From assembly GCA_020746105.1 (NCBI GenBank), contig CM036617.1, positions 175,674,412 through 175,738,411 of the forward strand: a DNA stretch of 64,000 nt. Direction: 5' to 3'. This stretch comes from Trogon surrucura (lineage: Eukaryota > Chordata > Aves > Trogoniformes > Trogonidae). The translations under genes were made by a program, and so were the position numbers. Position 1 is the first letter of the stretch, and each line of letters starts with the position of its first letter. The notes beneath the pieces were generated by a model, which did no database searches, was not told the origin of the DNA, and saw nothing but the letters and a program-made list of their open reading frames with translations. Positions 38,518 through 52,500 of this stretch are shown here, in pieces.

Positions 38518-41500
38518 ACACATGTATACATACAGAACTGTCATCCAGCTACCTGTGGTTGAAAGTTCATCCTACAGGTAGTTAGACCTCAAATAAAAAA
38601 CAGATTTTCAACTGCTTTTTGGGACATCTTTTGCTTTCAGTGTTTGAGGCACTTTTTAGAAAAAGGAGTCTTCTTGTATCACATCTCCACAATACCTTGT
38701 GTGTTCTTTAAAAATAAGGCAAGTGCTTACATATATATAAGTACTAAAATGCCTCACCAAAGAGACTATCATCTGTATTTTGTGCCTTGTCTTTGTTACA
38801 GGTATAAAAACAGTAATTGAAAAATACATGTTGTTTTACAGATTCAAGTCATTAAACGCCTTTATTTTGAATGTGAAGGAATTCCACAATTCGATGGCAA
38901 CTTCCGTGTTCATTTCCCATCTCGTATCCACAAAAGTGTGAAAGAGTTCTACAAGTATATACTACTGAGATTCAGTGGCACACTTTGTCAGTAATGAGGA
39001 ACATAAAGATGAGGTAAATTGTTCTTCACTTCTTAATGCAATCTAATTCCTACGAATTCTGGCTATGATCAGACCGTCTTTATTTGGGTGTTGAGGCATG
39101 ATGGGCAATTTACATGAGATGTATCTGACTCATTTAAAAGATATCTGCCATCTAGGTAACTCAGAGCATGTTGTTTCCATTCTTTTCTCAGTGAATTTCA
39201 AATGATGTTTAAAAATGACCAAAAGTAGAAATGGATTTTGTTGAACTGTAGGACAATAATTCTTTTAAAAGTTGTTGGTTATGCTGACACATTTAATCCA
39301 AGGAAGGAAGAGAAAAAGACTGGAACTAATTTGGTGAAAATTCCTGAAGATGCAATGAAATATAACATAATATAAAGTAATATGAAGTAATAAAGTCTTC
39401 CAGGAAGTTAAGCAGGATGAGTAGAGTTACCAAATCACTTTTTTAGATAGAAGAGAAAATCGATTGCTAAACCCAAAAGATTCAATTCAAAATACCCCAA
39501 ACCTGAATAACAAATCTCCAGGATATTACAGAGATGGTCTGAGAAAGCCTATCAAATATGACAATAACCTAGCTTTAGTTCAAAAGAAACCATTTAATAT
39601 TGTAGAAAGTGCTCTAGAATATCCATAAAATTCATACAGTATCAAAAGTACTGTAACCATAATGTTTACTTACAAATGTCCTGCAAGAATCTGTGATTCA
39701 TATACAAGATCAAAAACTGAAACTCTCATTTTATTGAAGGACTCGAAGATTTGGCATTTGGAAGATTTGGGATTTGCATTGATGTGCAAATGTGAACTAT
39801 AAGTTCATTATTACAGAAATTCCAAAACAGATACAAGATCTGAGCAAATATAAAACATGGGAAATTCAACATAGCTATTACAAGATGCCACTAGAAAAAA
39901 ATCTTATTCTTCATCATTTTAATGCCAACTAGTAATAACTACGGTGAGAGATTACAAAGAGAGAAAACCCATGGAGCCATAGCAATAACATTCAAATGTT
40001 ATTGCTTTAAATGTTAGCTTTTCATTATTGGTAAACAAATGCCATTGAGCCATATATTATTAAAATGTTGCCTGCATAGAAGTAATAATTTCTTACATGA
40101 GTTTTATAACAAATATGTCTGCAGTTCTCTGCCTTCTACAGAATTGAATAATTGAAAATTATAGGCAGTGTGGGTCATTTTGACCTGTCATCACAGCCAG
40201 GCAAATGTTCATTTCAATCATCAATACACTTTGTTTTTTTGCAGTGTGGTAAGACGAAATCATGGACTATATACTTCAGATTCCACTTTTTCCTAAGAAT
40301 TACATATTTACGCTTACATGTAGTCCAAGTTTAATCGAGGAAAGCATTGACCAACCCAGTCTGAGAATTGTTTAACTTAGTCTTCTAAACTACTGACATT
40401 AAGAAACATATTTTGAAATAGACAATACTAAGTCCAAGTTACAGACTTCTTTATACGTATTGTCATGTTCTTAATAGAATTTTTATGTAGTGTTTGCATT
40501 CAATTCTCTCATGAATTGGTTTACAAAGTTTTATTCATATTTTTTACTGTAAATTTCATTATATTGGCAGGTAACATCACAGAGTGTGTGCTTTCTGCAA
40601 AATGCAGACACTCTGTAATACTGTATTCTTGTTCTGTGGCTTACTGTTTATGTAAAACCAACTGTTGAGACAATGTTTGTTATTATTATTAATGTGTTAT
40701 CGTCTTTGTGTTTTATTCAGGGAGATATTTACTAATAAATTTTAAGAGCTTTGCAAAATTTATGTTGAAAGTTTTAAACTTTACAATTACCTAAAAAATT
40801 TCTGAAATGATTGGATTTTTTTTAATAACTTGTGAGTAATGACACGGTGTTTTGGATTGCCAATGAGAGCTAATGCATTGGTAAAAATGTTTTTTAAAAA
40901 ATATTAATTTAAATGGATAACCGAAATTATGATACCTTAGGCAAGCTTCAGTTGAAGCAGTAAAAAGCTAGACAATTTCAATACAGGCAAAATATAGGAA
41001 TATAGAATATAGGAAATATATGCTGAACAGTGATTTTGGGATAATATTAGGATAAGGAAAGAAAGAGAAGATATCACCCAAAACCTGGTAATTCATACAA
41101 ACTCAGTATAATTTCATTAACTTCATTGGAATTATAGGATTTTGTCAAATTTAAGCTGAACTTCATTTTAGGAAACACTGGTTCTAACGAAAGATCTTTT
41201 GTATATTCTGTTTTAACAGGAAAAAATAAAAAAGGAAAAAACTGAATAGACATATTTGTCCTGTTACTCACAAATGAGTGGACAAATTTACTATGCTTTT
41301 TTTTGTTCCTCCTATCAAGTTAAACTGATAATGAGCTCAGATGTTTCAGAAACACTAAATGTCCAAAGAATCTGAACACTGAAAATGTGATGTTTATGAT
41401 CCTAGTGTTACCTTCTCATAAGATCTAAAACAATAACACATTTTTTTTTACTTAGAGAGTCCTTAGTCAGTTCCCTGAAGTGCAGTTTGAAGTAGTACAC

Positions 41501-44500
41501 AAATTCCCAGGGGATTTTCAAAGATAATTTGCACTGTATGTGATGACTCCCATATTTCTAGTTCAACAAATTGAATCATTTCATCACAATATCTAGAATG
41601 GCAGTATATTAAATATTGCACATTAATCTCGTATCCTGAAAATTAGCTTCTTGTTTCTGATATTCTCACCTTCTGTGGTGTTAAATAAATGTTTGCACTG
41701 ACTGTGTAGCATCAAGACAGTTTGTGAGATAGAAAAGAATGAATTGATATGTATATATATACACACATAAAAGATTTTTCTAATCATAATATACTTTTAT
41801 CCATATTGTTCTTCATTTCTCTGCTTATTCATGCCCTCAGTTTTCTCACACCAGGAGTAATGAAGCAATACTTTTCTTTTTAACCTTACCTTAACAGTTT
41901 CAACAGCTTTTCCTGTCATGCTTGGAAGTGGAAGATTTTACTAGCAGATTGATAGCTTGGTGGCTTAATGGTAACAGTTTCTGTTTGCTCTTGATTGCAA
42001 ACTTTATGATTCTGAGTGAGTCTGCAAGCTTGGGGAAGTAAATCATGCAGATTTTCTTGACAACATTCAAACTGTTCTGAAAAGCTCATTGTGAAAGTAG
42101 TTACAAGAAATCTAAAGAAATCCCCTGGGTATGACATAGTGTATGGAGCCACATTTTCCCCAGTGAGGGCAAGGCAGCAAAAAGAATCACAAAAGTTAGA
42201 TTGGCAATTCCTTGGAACTGCCATTGTGAACACCTTAGCATTTCTTGTGAGCTGAATGAGATAAATAAGGCCATAAAGTACCTGAAATGTGATACTCATT
42301 TAAAAATGTATCATTTAATTTCTATTTCACATGAATGGGATGACTAGGTGAACAGGATGATCTATTTTCTAAGCTGTTGTTAATGATGTAAAATATTTCA
42401 AAATCTGTACTTTGATATAAGATATTTGGAAGATATTGTTTCTGCTCTAATCATTAGAAGTAATCTTCCTCATGTAAATCTAATTTATGATAGTAAAATT
42501 CTAAGGTCATGTAAGTCTCTGTACACTATAGGTAGAAAAACAGAGAAAATAACTGAAATTTAAAATCAATGAAGATGGATAATATATGACATTTTTATTT
42601 GCTCATGATCAGTCCTGCAACTCAAATGACAGTGTTAAAAATATGGTGAACATTGAAAATCTCCTCTGTAAAACATTTCATTATCCTCCTCAAAAAGGCT
42701 GAACCAGCGATATTCTGTGTCTTGAAGGAATGATGATATTTTGTGACCAATGGAAACTGGTATGTCTGTGGGTACTTTTCTTGCTTATGACTTCTAATGC
42801 CAGTGACTACTACAATCCCTCCAAGGATTTGGCTACAGATAGGAAGCACTATAATTTGCAGAGATTATGAGCTATGTGCACACTGATCAAACTGAGTTGC
42901 TGATTGTGTCTTCAAATGCTGCCAAGAAAATACCTGAAGATGGAATTCAGCCTTTCACTTGGTTTTACTGAGCACTGATTTTCAAGAAGATTCTAGAAAG
43001 CAAATCATCTCTGATACTTCTAACTTTTCATCAATTTTCCTTGAAACTGACAAGTGCTTTCAAGGCCCTGCAGGTGCACACTCAGCCAACTCATGGTTAC
43101 CCCTCGAAGCAGTGGAGGAGGAGGAGGAAGAAAAAAAAAAAGCAAACCTAAGTTAAAGTGTATCAAATATTTATATTTTTTTAACATCTGAAATATTCCT
43201 ATACCAAAATTAATGTAAATGTGAAATATCTGATAACAGACAGTAAGTGAAGATACATTCTGATATAGTCATTAACCAATAAAACCCCACATAGAAGTAT
43301 AGATAAATTTCCTTTTAAAACAGATATTCTAGGACATGCTTTAATAGAGGAAAATTACAGTTTTCACATCCCATTTAAAGTTAGAAAATAGAATTCATTA
43401 GACTTTTACATGAAAAACTATTTTCTTTTTGAGGGATTTATATTTCTTCAGAAAAAATATTTCTTTGCTCCTCAGAGGTGATAATGAAAAGGAACTCATG
43501 TAATTTGAAACACAAGTTTGACAAATTATCCCCGTCTGATAGCAGGGTTCCGGTAGATATGGTAAAGATAGATTTTTGTGGACATAAGAATAGTTATTAT
43601 TTTTTTTGAATCAGAATATTTTTCACTTTTTATCATAGAAGATACTGGTTGATTTTGTTCTTATATATATCTTTTATCTTCAAAGAACATTCAAATCTTC
43701 TTCAACAATTCTCTACCTCATGCAGTCCTTAATAATTAGAGGTATGAAAGCAAGATTTGTAATTACTACTGCTAAAATTATGTTGTTTGAGAAAACCACA
43801 ATTATTTAGCTTGAGTTTTAGGTGTTACTGGTTTGTCTTTGAAATAATAGATTAAATCCTGTTTTTAGTCAAGTGCCTAAAGATCAGCTTCAGGAGAATA
43901 AAAAATTGTAGAATTTTCCCTTTTGATGATAAAGAATTGAAACATGCAGTTTCAAGGTCCTAAGTTTCTTTGTATTGGTTGTGTGTTCCAATCATATCTG
44001 TAAGTATTTCTTGACGAAGACATTTTTCATTCCCCTTGGAAACCACAAATCATTTGCTTTCCTTCCTTTGATGTTCCATTCATGATATTTTGTGTTTTAA
44101 AAGTTGTATTTCTTATGTTAGTAAATAATCTCCCTGGAAACAAAGACTCCAAAAAAAATTAAAAGATTGTATGCTTTGAGAGTCATACACTACAACAAAT
44201 TCATAAGTGAAGTTTGTTTTTCTGCCTCAGGAAAATTAACACCCAAGGAACTTATCTTTCGGTTTCTCCTTCATGCTCACTCAAATGGCAAGAGAAAAAA
44301 AAAATAAAGAAAAAAAAAAGGAGAAAAACAGAAAGGTTGGAGAAAATTAACTAAGTAAATCATAAGTAAGTGATTTAAGATCCTAACATTCAGGTTTGGA
44401 AAGTATGGATTGGTTGCATAGAGAAGTCTGCTTTATGATGGAAACAGTTTATAGAAAACATGGTTTCATTAAAGATCCTTTTTTTTTCTTGTACAAAGCC

Positions 44501-46765
44501 AAAACTTTTATACAGCATCAAATATCAACATGTTGAGTAAAAAGAAGTTCAATTAAAAATAAATCAAGCAAAATCCAGGTCATAATTTTCATTCCTCTTC
44601 TTTTTCTTTGTAGGAACAGCTCTTGCTGTGTTTCTTCCCTTAGTGTAAGGTTAAAGACTATGGTATTTTTCACACTTTTCCAGATTTCAAACTCCGACAT
44701 ACAATTTCCAAGTACACTTTCACATCCTAATATTTCCGATTTAAGCCTACTTAAAAGAAACCTGCTTTCCTTACTTACCTCTTTCAGAAGAAATTTATTT
44801 AGTGTTTTATTAAACCCCACTTAATTACAGGATTTTATGTGGTTTTTTTTTGGTTTTTTTTTCCAAATAAACAAGCTAATTGATGGTTAGTGACTCTTTA
44901 AATCACAGGTCACCTGGGAAATAATGGGTTTATAAGAAGGGCAATAAACCGCAAAGATTTATTTATTACCATGTTACTTTCAACATTAAAAACTCAGACA
45001 ATTATCATGTCTATGGATGTCTTGTAGTATTCCTTGCAGTACGGTCTGTTTAGCTGTGGCAGTCTCTAAGGTCAGGCCATAAAAGATTACCATCAAAAGA
45101 TATCACGACAGAATATAATATTTCAGATCTTAAATACCTCAGACATTTAGCTGTATAACAAATGAAGATGACAGTGTCCCAGATACAGCTCACCTCTTTG
45201 TAGTCCCCACACCTCCTGCTAGTTAATTAGGAACATTTGTTCACAGGTAATGATGGAAGACTGACAAATGTTAAGTGACAGACACCTAGAACATGTGAAA
45301 CAAAGGCTGTAGAGCTGTTAATTAATCATAGCACATCTTTTCAGCTAGGGAAACTATATGTCAAAAAAAAATATTTCAAAACATACCGAAAAACATCCTG
45401 TCAAACCCACTAAATGAGATTGTCTTTCTATTATAAGAGAGGTGTAATGAAAGTTAAGTCAATGCTACAGTTCCAAGCTTCTCTTTCCAAGGGAGCTGTC
45501 ATTCAACAACGTGAAACAGAAGTCAAAGACGGGTTAAAGCATGTCACTCCATCTTTCAGTCCAACAAGCCCTTTTTACCCCTGGTTTTTGGCTGATGGTT
45601 TTGGAATTTTTTGCTTATTTTTTTAATGCTATTCAGTTCTTTGAATTGAACTGCAAGGTCAGATCCTAAAAAAGTAACAGTTTTCATTGCTCATGTAGAT
45701 TTGTATTTAACACTTTGGCTTTCCAAAATATATCTCCTTTGAAAGTATTTATAGGAAACTCTCTTGCTACTTAAAAGAAATAAATACAGATATTATCCAG
45801 TGAACTCTCTCTGTTCATGTTTCCTTTTATTTTAATTGTTTCTGGAAGGGAGGTAAGCTTAGCATGACCAAGCTATCGATCATTTCTCCATGCGGCAAAT
45901 GTAACATCCTAATGTCAACTCAATTATATGCATGTTTCATTAAAATGAGGATTAAATGGAGTATATGATAGTTCTCATTTTCACAGAGTTCCCACTTGAA
46001 TACAGGATTTCCTAGTTATTTAGAATCTACAGGCAAGAGAGCATATTGAAGTAAGACACTAAACTTATTGGTCATTCTCAACTGGACATCCCCAAACTCA
46101 TTATTGCTTCCCAAACCAGACATAGTGTAAGGAATTGGTTTCTAGCTTACACATGTGATTATGGATATTTTCCTTAATTTTCTATTCCCATTGTTAAACA
46201 CTGAGAAGAGAAGCTCTGCTTGCTCAGATTCATAGTATAAGAAGGTCACAAATGGAAGAAAGGAGAGGAGTGGTACAAATAAAGTTAGATTTCAGGCAAG
46301 TATTTACTGCTGAATACAAGGAGGATGGGGAGAGGAGGAATATTATGATCAGACAGTCAGTATTCGAATTTAGGCATTCCTGGATTACCTGACAGTAGTT
46401 CTAACAACAGCTCCTGGACTGTACCACATCCAAGGGATGCTTGATGGGGAAATATTGCAAAGAAATTCACAACTGCCTAGAGAATTGAATAGAGGTGTGT
46501 GTGCAATGCCCACCACGTTTGTCAGTATAGGGCTAATGTGAGAACACAGACATAATCCAGAGCTACCAAAGAGGCAGAAAGAGAATCCAGCTATGCAGCA
46601 GTATTAAGGAAGTCATTTAATCAACTGCACATACCTATAGCTCGGAGGCATGACCTAGAACGCGAGATTTATTTACACTAATGTAGTTTTTTATAGTGTC
46701 TTCTTTCAGGAAGTATAAACCCATGAAGAATATAACTGTAAGTATACTGTGATGCGAATCATGAT
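38518..46765. other. 8.2 kb of repeat-poor AT-rich DNA, one exon-like frame
   Basis: No CR1, SINE or LTR signature is seen. A 50-codon exon-like frame at 38842-38994 is listed separately. A 127-codon minus-strand frame (41916-42299) has no recognisable domain. Simple tracts include an AT/CA dinucleotide run (41748-41768), a GGA/A-rich purine run (43108-43142) and an A-rich purine tract (44287-44330). Confidence 0.45.
38842..38994 (+). other. Exon-like open segment, identity unknown
   Basis: A pyrimidine-rich TGTTGTTTTACAG, resembling a 3' splice site, is followed by 50 sense codons and a TAA stop. The translation starts IQVIKRLYFECEGIPQFDGN and continues RVHFPSRIHKSVKEFY. The composition is balanced, unlike nearby noise frames. 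I do not recognise the protein. No matching upstream exon is visible in this window. It could be a terminal coding exon of a gene mostly outside the window, a decayed exon, or chance: an open run of 50 codons in one frame is not rare enough to be convincing alone. Confidence 0.25.
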
Positions 46766-46950
46766 GAGGGCCAGTTTAACTCACTCGGTTGAGCATGGTG
46801 CTGAAACACCAAAGGTTGCGGGCTCGATTCCCGTTCGGTCCTCATGTGTTGCCTGATCTACTTGAGAGGCGTCCCTGCTCATGACACAGAGATTGGATTA
46901 AAATGATCTCTAAGATCTCTTCCAGCCTAGGCCATTCTATGATTCTATGA
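46766..46950 (+). mobile_element. tRNA-Ile-derived SINE with CR1-like 3' end, full length
   Basis: The head starts GGGCCAGTTTAACTCACTCG and includes a B box GGCTCGATTCCC. The body TGTGTTGCCTGATCTACTTG follows, then the CR1-like tail CCATTCTATGATTCTATGA. The region corresponding to the anticodon arm reads GGTGCTGAAACACC, differing from the 19581 copy and closer to the one at 56476. ATGATGAG before the head and ATGAATGAG at the end form an imperfect target-site duplication. It should have been transcribed by pol III and copied by CR1 enzyme; it is now a dispersed repeat. Confidence 0.92.
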
Positions 46951-47495
46951 ATGAGAAAGATGACAACAACAAAAGGAAAAAAAAATCAATCAATATATAA
47001 CAAGGCAATCATAAAAGATTTAGCTTTTATATGATAAAGGTTAACATGTGCAGGTGTGTTAAACACTAGTAATCTATCTGTACAGGTTTCTGCGTTGTAA
47101 TCTCAAGGATGGTTATTTTCAAATGACCCTTTCTATGGGTTCAATAAAATCAAAATAAAACCAAGTCAAGGAGACACCCTGTATTTTACAATACAATATT
47201 AGCAGCAGGATTTTGTTAAATTGAAAGTCAACATCAGGTTTTTATGAATCATACTGATGCAGCTTTATGAGAAAAATAACCTTTGAACTTCAAGTTTCCA
47301 GATGTTAATACTTGCTGTGTAATGGTCAAAAGAAATCCATAACAGTAACCCACATTGCAGGTCGATGGGCCTCCATAATCAAAAATGTTTTATTATTTTT
47401 AAACTATGGGTAGGATATGTCATTTATATGGACAGTAACCTCCAATGAATCCATGAGAAATTAAATTTATTTTCTTGAGATATTTTGTTTATATT
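46951..47495. other. Unique DNA, no gene seen
   Basis: AT-rich interval between a SINE and a CR1; nothing recognisable. Confidence 0.5.
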
Positions 47496-48110
47496 CATAG
47501 AATCACAGAATCATAGAATCATAGAATCATAGAACTGTCAGGTTGAAGGGGACCTTAAAGATCATCTAGTTCCATCTCCCTCACCATGGACAGGGACATC
47601 CCCCGCTAGACAAGGTTGCCCAGAACCCCATCCAACCTGGCCTTAAAAAACTTCCAGGGATGGGGCTTCCACCACCTCTCTGGGCAACCTGTGCCAGTGT
47701 CTCACCACCCTCATGGTAAAGAACTTCTTCTTAATGTCCAACCTAAACCAATTCATTTCCGGTTTCAATCCATTCCCTCTAGTCCTATCACTACCTGACA
47801 TCCTAAAAAGACCCTCAACAGCTTTCTTATAAACCCCTTGAGATACTGGAAGGTCACAATAAGGTCTTCTCAGATCCTGCTTTTCTGCAGACTCAGCTGC
47901 TCCAACTCTCTCAGTCTGTCTTCACAGGAGAGGTGCCCCAGCCCTCTGATCATCCTCGTGGCCCTTCTCTGGACACGCTCCAGCACATCCATATCTTTCT
48001 TGTACTGTGGGCTCCAGAACTGGACACGGTACTCCACGTGGGGGTCTCACAAGAGTGGAGTAGAGGGGAAGAATGACCTGTTGGCCACTCACCTCTTGAT
48101 GCAACTAACC
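47496..48110 (-). mobile_element. CR1 LINE fragment (ORF2 C-terminus and 3' UTR)
   Basis: The plus strand begins with four AATCATAG-type octamer units, then GGTTGAAGGGGACCTTAAAG, CACCACCTCTCTGGGCAACC and the ORF2 C-terminal coding region up to the LVASRGEW stretch at about 48100. The coding part is split between two overlapping minus-strand frames (47922-48104 and 47950-48168). One extra G in the GGGGGTCTCAC run near 48041-48045 accounts for one of the shifts. 5'-truncated; the four clean tail octamers suggest moderate age. Confidence 0.94.
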
Positions 48111-49213
48111 TCCTCATAAAACAATTTTCCCTAAGAGATTTAGGAAAAAAAAACAGGTAGAAGAGCAAAATTTATTGTTTTATTCAAATAAGTTTAAAGT
48201 TGTCTGTCCTGTGTTTCAGTACCTCACCTTTACTTGAAAATGCATAATAATACAGTAAAAATGTATGTGACATAAGGTTTACTCAAAGCAGGCCTCTTCT
48301 CAGAGGAAGACATAGAATCTACCTCATTTACAAAGAAAAAAAAAACTGCCTACATCCTTTCTACTAATCTCAGCTGCATATGCAGAAACGCTTTTCTTAT
48401 AAATATGTACACAGTGTGCTTAAAGGCTAATCTGTGGTGGAATCACAAATGAGACAAAAATCATTATGAGTAGAGCTCAGAGGATATGAGGGTGAAACCA
48501 ACCACTCGTCTTATTGTATCCTAGAAAATACATGAAAACTAATTATCTTTCTGTGGAGGCTCACAAAACCACAACCTACCTCTTTAAACCATTGAAAAGC
48601 ATAGTACTTCAGATTGCTTTATTCTGTGATGGAGTCCCCAGCGCTCCAGGCAATTCTGCAATGGGTAAAAAAGTAAGAATGGAGGGGATCTGGAAGCCAT
48701 GCTAGTCATCTGGTAACCGAGGCAGTTCTTTATAATTCCCTTAATATTTAACATCATTAGTATGCATCGCTCTCCATTTTTCTGATTTATTGTTTATTTT
48801 TTGATAACACATAACAACCTGAAGGCGAGAATACTATTGTGATAGTTGTCAACCAAATATAGAAGAAAATTCAAGCAATTAAGTCTTTTGAAGATATTTC
48901 TGTGATTTTTATGTATTTTCAAAATATAAAAGATAATTTTTAACTTCTTTTCTTATCTTAGCTGCATATGACAAAAAGATTTCCCTGAACAATAGGCTTA
49001 GAAGACGTTGGCATAAAGTTAAACAGTCATTCAAGGTTGATAGAACAAACAGCTGTTTGCCCATTTTTTTTCCTGACTGTCAACACAGTTCATGTTATTC
49101 GTAATATTTTTTTGGTTTTCACTCCCTTTGAAAGACATGCTTCTTTGTTCGTTTGTTTGTTTAAAGCCTAACACTGGCAGGCCAATGTTTATGAGCAAAA
49201 TTTTACCAGAATG

Positions 49214-49305
49214 AGTCAGACAATACTTTAGGCAGCGAATACCTAAATTTTGATCAGACAATAGTCAGACAATACTTTAGGCAGTGAATGCCTAAATTTT
49301 GATAA
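49214..49305 (+). repeat. Two-copy tandem duplication, period 49 bp
   Basis: AGTCAGACAATACTTTAGGC is followed by a palindromic-looking stretch and CCTAAATTTTGAT. It occurs at 49214 and again at 49263, with only two substitutions visible over about 43 bp. A recent local duplication. Confidence 0.9.
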
Positions 49306-49503
49306 GGAAGTAGGCATTTCAATTTCATGCCCATGTGAGGTTACAAGTAGGAGTAAAAAACATCATTTGAAAATTTACTTTTGAGCTATTAGCAATGTAG
49401 TGTCTTCCATTTCTTTTTCTCAGGAACTACATACAAACAGCAGTTTGTAATTTTTCACATTTTTTCCTTCGCTTTTGTGAGACCTGTGTAATATTAAATG
49501 TTA

Positions 49504-49548
49504 TGTTTTGTTTTGTTGTGTTTTGTTTTTTTTGTTTTGTTTTGTTTT
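49504..49548 (+). repeat. (TTTTG)n microsatellite
   Basis: About nine imperfect TTTTG units. On the opposite strand this would be CAAAA repeats. No LINE or SINE body adjoins it. Confidence 0.92.
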
Positions 49549-52500
49549 AAAAAAGATGAGAAAAACCCTCACAGAAGCTCGTGTAAGGTAAGAGACTCAC
49601 GCACAATCTTACATCTTCAGGATTATTGCAAGCAACAGTTTTGATCCCACTTTACTGAAAATAAATACAGTTTGTGTATATTTTTTTTAATATATAAGGC
49701 TCATTCTTCAGTGAAATTGTGCATCTAATATCAGAAATATTGAGGGAAAATTTCAGTTTATAAGATTGACATAAGAAAATCAGATCTCTCCCTTTTGCAA
49801 ATGTAGGCTTGGACTGAGAAACAAAGAATCCCCCATGGTTGATGCTTCATATTACTAAGAATGTCTTCACTTCTGGATCCTGCTTGGAGAAAAAGATATT
49901 ATCAGTCTGTATGTATTTATAAATATCTTATGCTTGCAAATACTTTTAATGTTACATGATGTTTCTTACATGAATTATATCCCCCAGTGTTGGAGAAGCA
50001 CCCCTGAAAGGAAGAAAGAGGACTATTTGAAAAGAATCTTTCAGTTGTTGTTTCTGACATTTACTGAAATCCTTGTGCATATGAATTTGTTTGCCTCTGG
50101 AACCACCTAGAAACGATTTCCTTGTTTGGTTGGAGTTAACTTTCCTTTGCATCCATTCATTTCATTTAGTATAACAAGCCCTTGGAAGTATATGAAAATT
50201 TAATAGAAGAGTAAATTAAAAAAAGACCTTCCTCATATGAACATTCAAAGTTTTATGGAAAAATCTACCGTGAAGAAAAGACTAATTAAGTCCACAGTTC
50301 TGGCTTGCAATATATATTGAGAGGAATTGCTTCAAAAGCTTATATGCATGACAATACCAAGACTACACTTCAAACTTGTATCTATCATATCAGACTACTC
50401 CACAAAAAAAAAAAAAAAAACAACCCTCTTTTAATTTATTCCAACAGTGGTGAGCTGGGTGATTCGATATATTGATTTTGGAATCTATGCACACATGATT
50501 TTAAGTAATTAATGTATCTTATTCTTAAGATAAACTGGTCCCTTAACAACTGGCAAGAACAGTTTGGGGGTTTTTTCAGTCTATGGTTGGGTCACTGTGG
50601 ATCTCACCATTATTCAGGATGAAAGAGTACTCAAGAGATATTTGGTTAATAAACAGAAATAAAACAAGTCACCAAAGGGATCATCAGAGCAAATATTTTC
50701 CCTGAGTTCTGCATCCTAATTTGAATACCTCCAGTCATTTCATTTGACTACAGTTAGCATCCTCTTTGATGATTTCTCTTCAATCTTTTCAACTGCTATA
50801 AATACTATAAATTCATCCAAATTATATCCTCTGATTCAAGTGAAGTTCGAATTTAAACTTCAAGAAGCAACTTGACATAACTGATCCTCTCCTAGAAGAG
50901 AATTCAATCAGTATCATTCTGAAGTGTTTGTTTAGATAGACAATAACACTGAAATATATAATATCCAACACAAAGAATTTCAGTTAATCTTTATCCTCCA
51001 AATTATTGTTTTCATTTTACAAAAGATAAAGAAATCCCAATTAAATCTTAATTTCTTCAATCATTTAGTTCCATTTGAGTAAATAATGTGAAACAACAGT
51101 ATAACCCTAGCTATAACTACGCAATACGCTCCTTTTCAGCCTTTTTATCTATCCTCACTTACCTCACACTTTGAATGTAATCAGTAGTCAATCAGGTTGC
51201 ATATATTTTGTAGTGCTTCTGAACTATCTTCTTTCCCTGTAGGGGATTCCTACTCATCTTCAGTCGTCTCACAGGCACACAGCAGCAATGTGCTTCCGAG
51301 AGTCTGACTCTGATGTGTGTGCCCATTTCAGGAATATTTACAATAAGATTTCTTTCAGAGGTTAGTCAGAATGTCTAATTCTTCCTTTTTAAATGAAGCT
51401 TGGGGTCTCTGAGGAGATTAAAATGTCTTTTTTTTAAACACTTATCTCCACAATGTTCAGTCACAATTTCTCTAAGCATCCAATCTCTTATATTACACAT
51501 GCACAGGAAAAACTTAGATTTAGTGAAAAAAAAAAGATCATACAAGAATTGTACAGAAAAAAAAATGTGGAAAAATATGTAAAAAAAGACCTTTTTCTTC
51601 ACTTTCTAGGCTCAAATAATTTAAAACATAATAAAACTTGGGATGTAAATGTAACATTTATTTTTTACATATTTCATTTGGCTGCATTGACATAAATGAG
51701 TTCACCAATTAATAATGATATATGGGGGAAAACAGCATGAATTTAGTATTAGAATCTATAGTGGTTTGACCCTGGCTGGAGGCTAGGTACCTATCACAGC
51801 TACTCTGTCAATCCTCCTTAGATGGACAAGGGAGAGAAAATATAATGAAAGACTCATGGGTAGAGATAAGAACAGATCACTCAGTTACCATCACAGACAA
51901 CACAGACTAAACTCGGGGAAATTAATTTAATTTATTACCAATCAAATCAGAGAAGAGAAACGAGAAATAAAACAAAATCTTAAGAAAAAACATCTTTCCC
52001 CCATCCCTCCCTTCTTCCTGGGCTTACACTCCTGAGTTCTCCTCCTCCTCCCCCTGAGTGGTGCATTTGGACTGGGAATGGGGGTTGCAGTCAGTGCATT
52101 AGATGTCTCAGTGGATCCTTTTTCCTCAGGGGAAGGACTTCTCACTCTTCTCCTGTTCCAGTGCGGGGTCTCTCTCACGGGAGACAGTTCTTCATGAACT
52201 TCTCCAATGTGGTCCTTAATACAGGACAAAGCCCTTCAGAAGCAGACTGCTCTGATGTGAGTCCCTCTGTAAGATGACACGTCCTACCAGCAAACCAGCA
52301 TGAGCGCCTCTCACCATGGGTCCACAGGTCCTGCTGGAGTGTGCTCCAGCGCGAGCATTCCTCAGGGTCACAGTCTTCATTAGGTGTCCACTTCCTTCAG
52401 CATAAAGTCCTCCATGGGCTACAGGTGGACATCTACACCCCCATAAACCTCCATGGGCTGCAGGGAGACAGCCTGTCTCACCATGGTCTTCACCATGACT

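Larger units (their letters stand above)
48111..51751. other. 3.6 kb of mostly unique DNA, no gene seen
   Basis: AT-rich sequence with a tandem duplication (49214-49305), a TTTTG-type microsatellite (49504-49548) and an A-run (50404-50420). No transposable-element body or domain-bearing frame seen. Confidence 0.5.
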
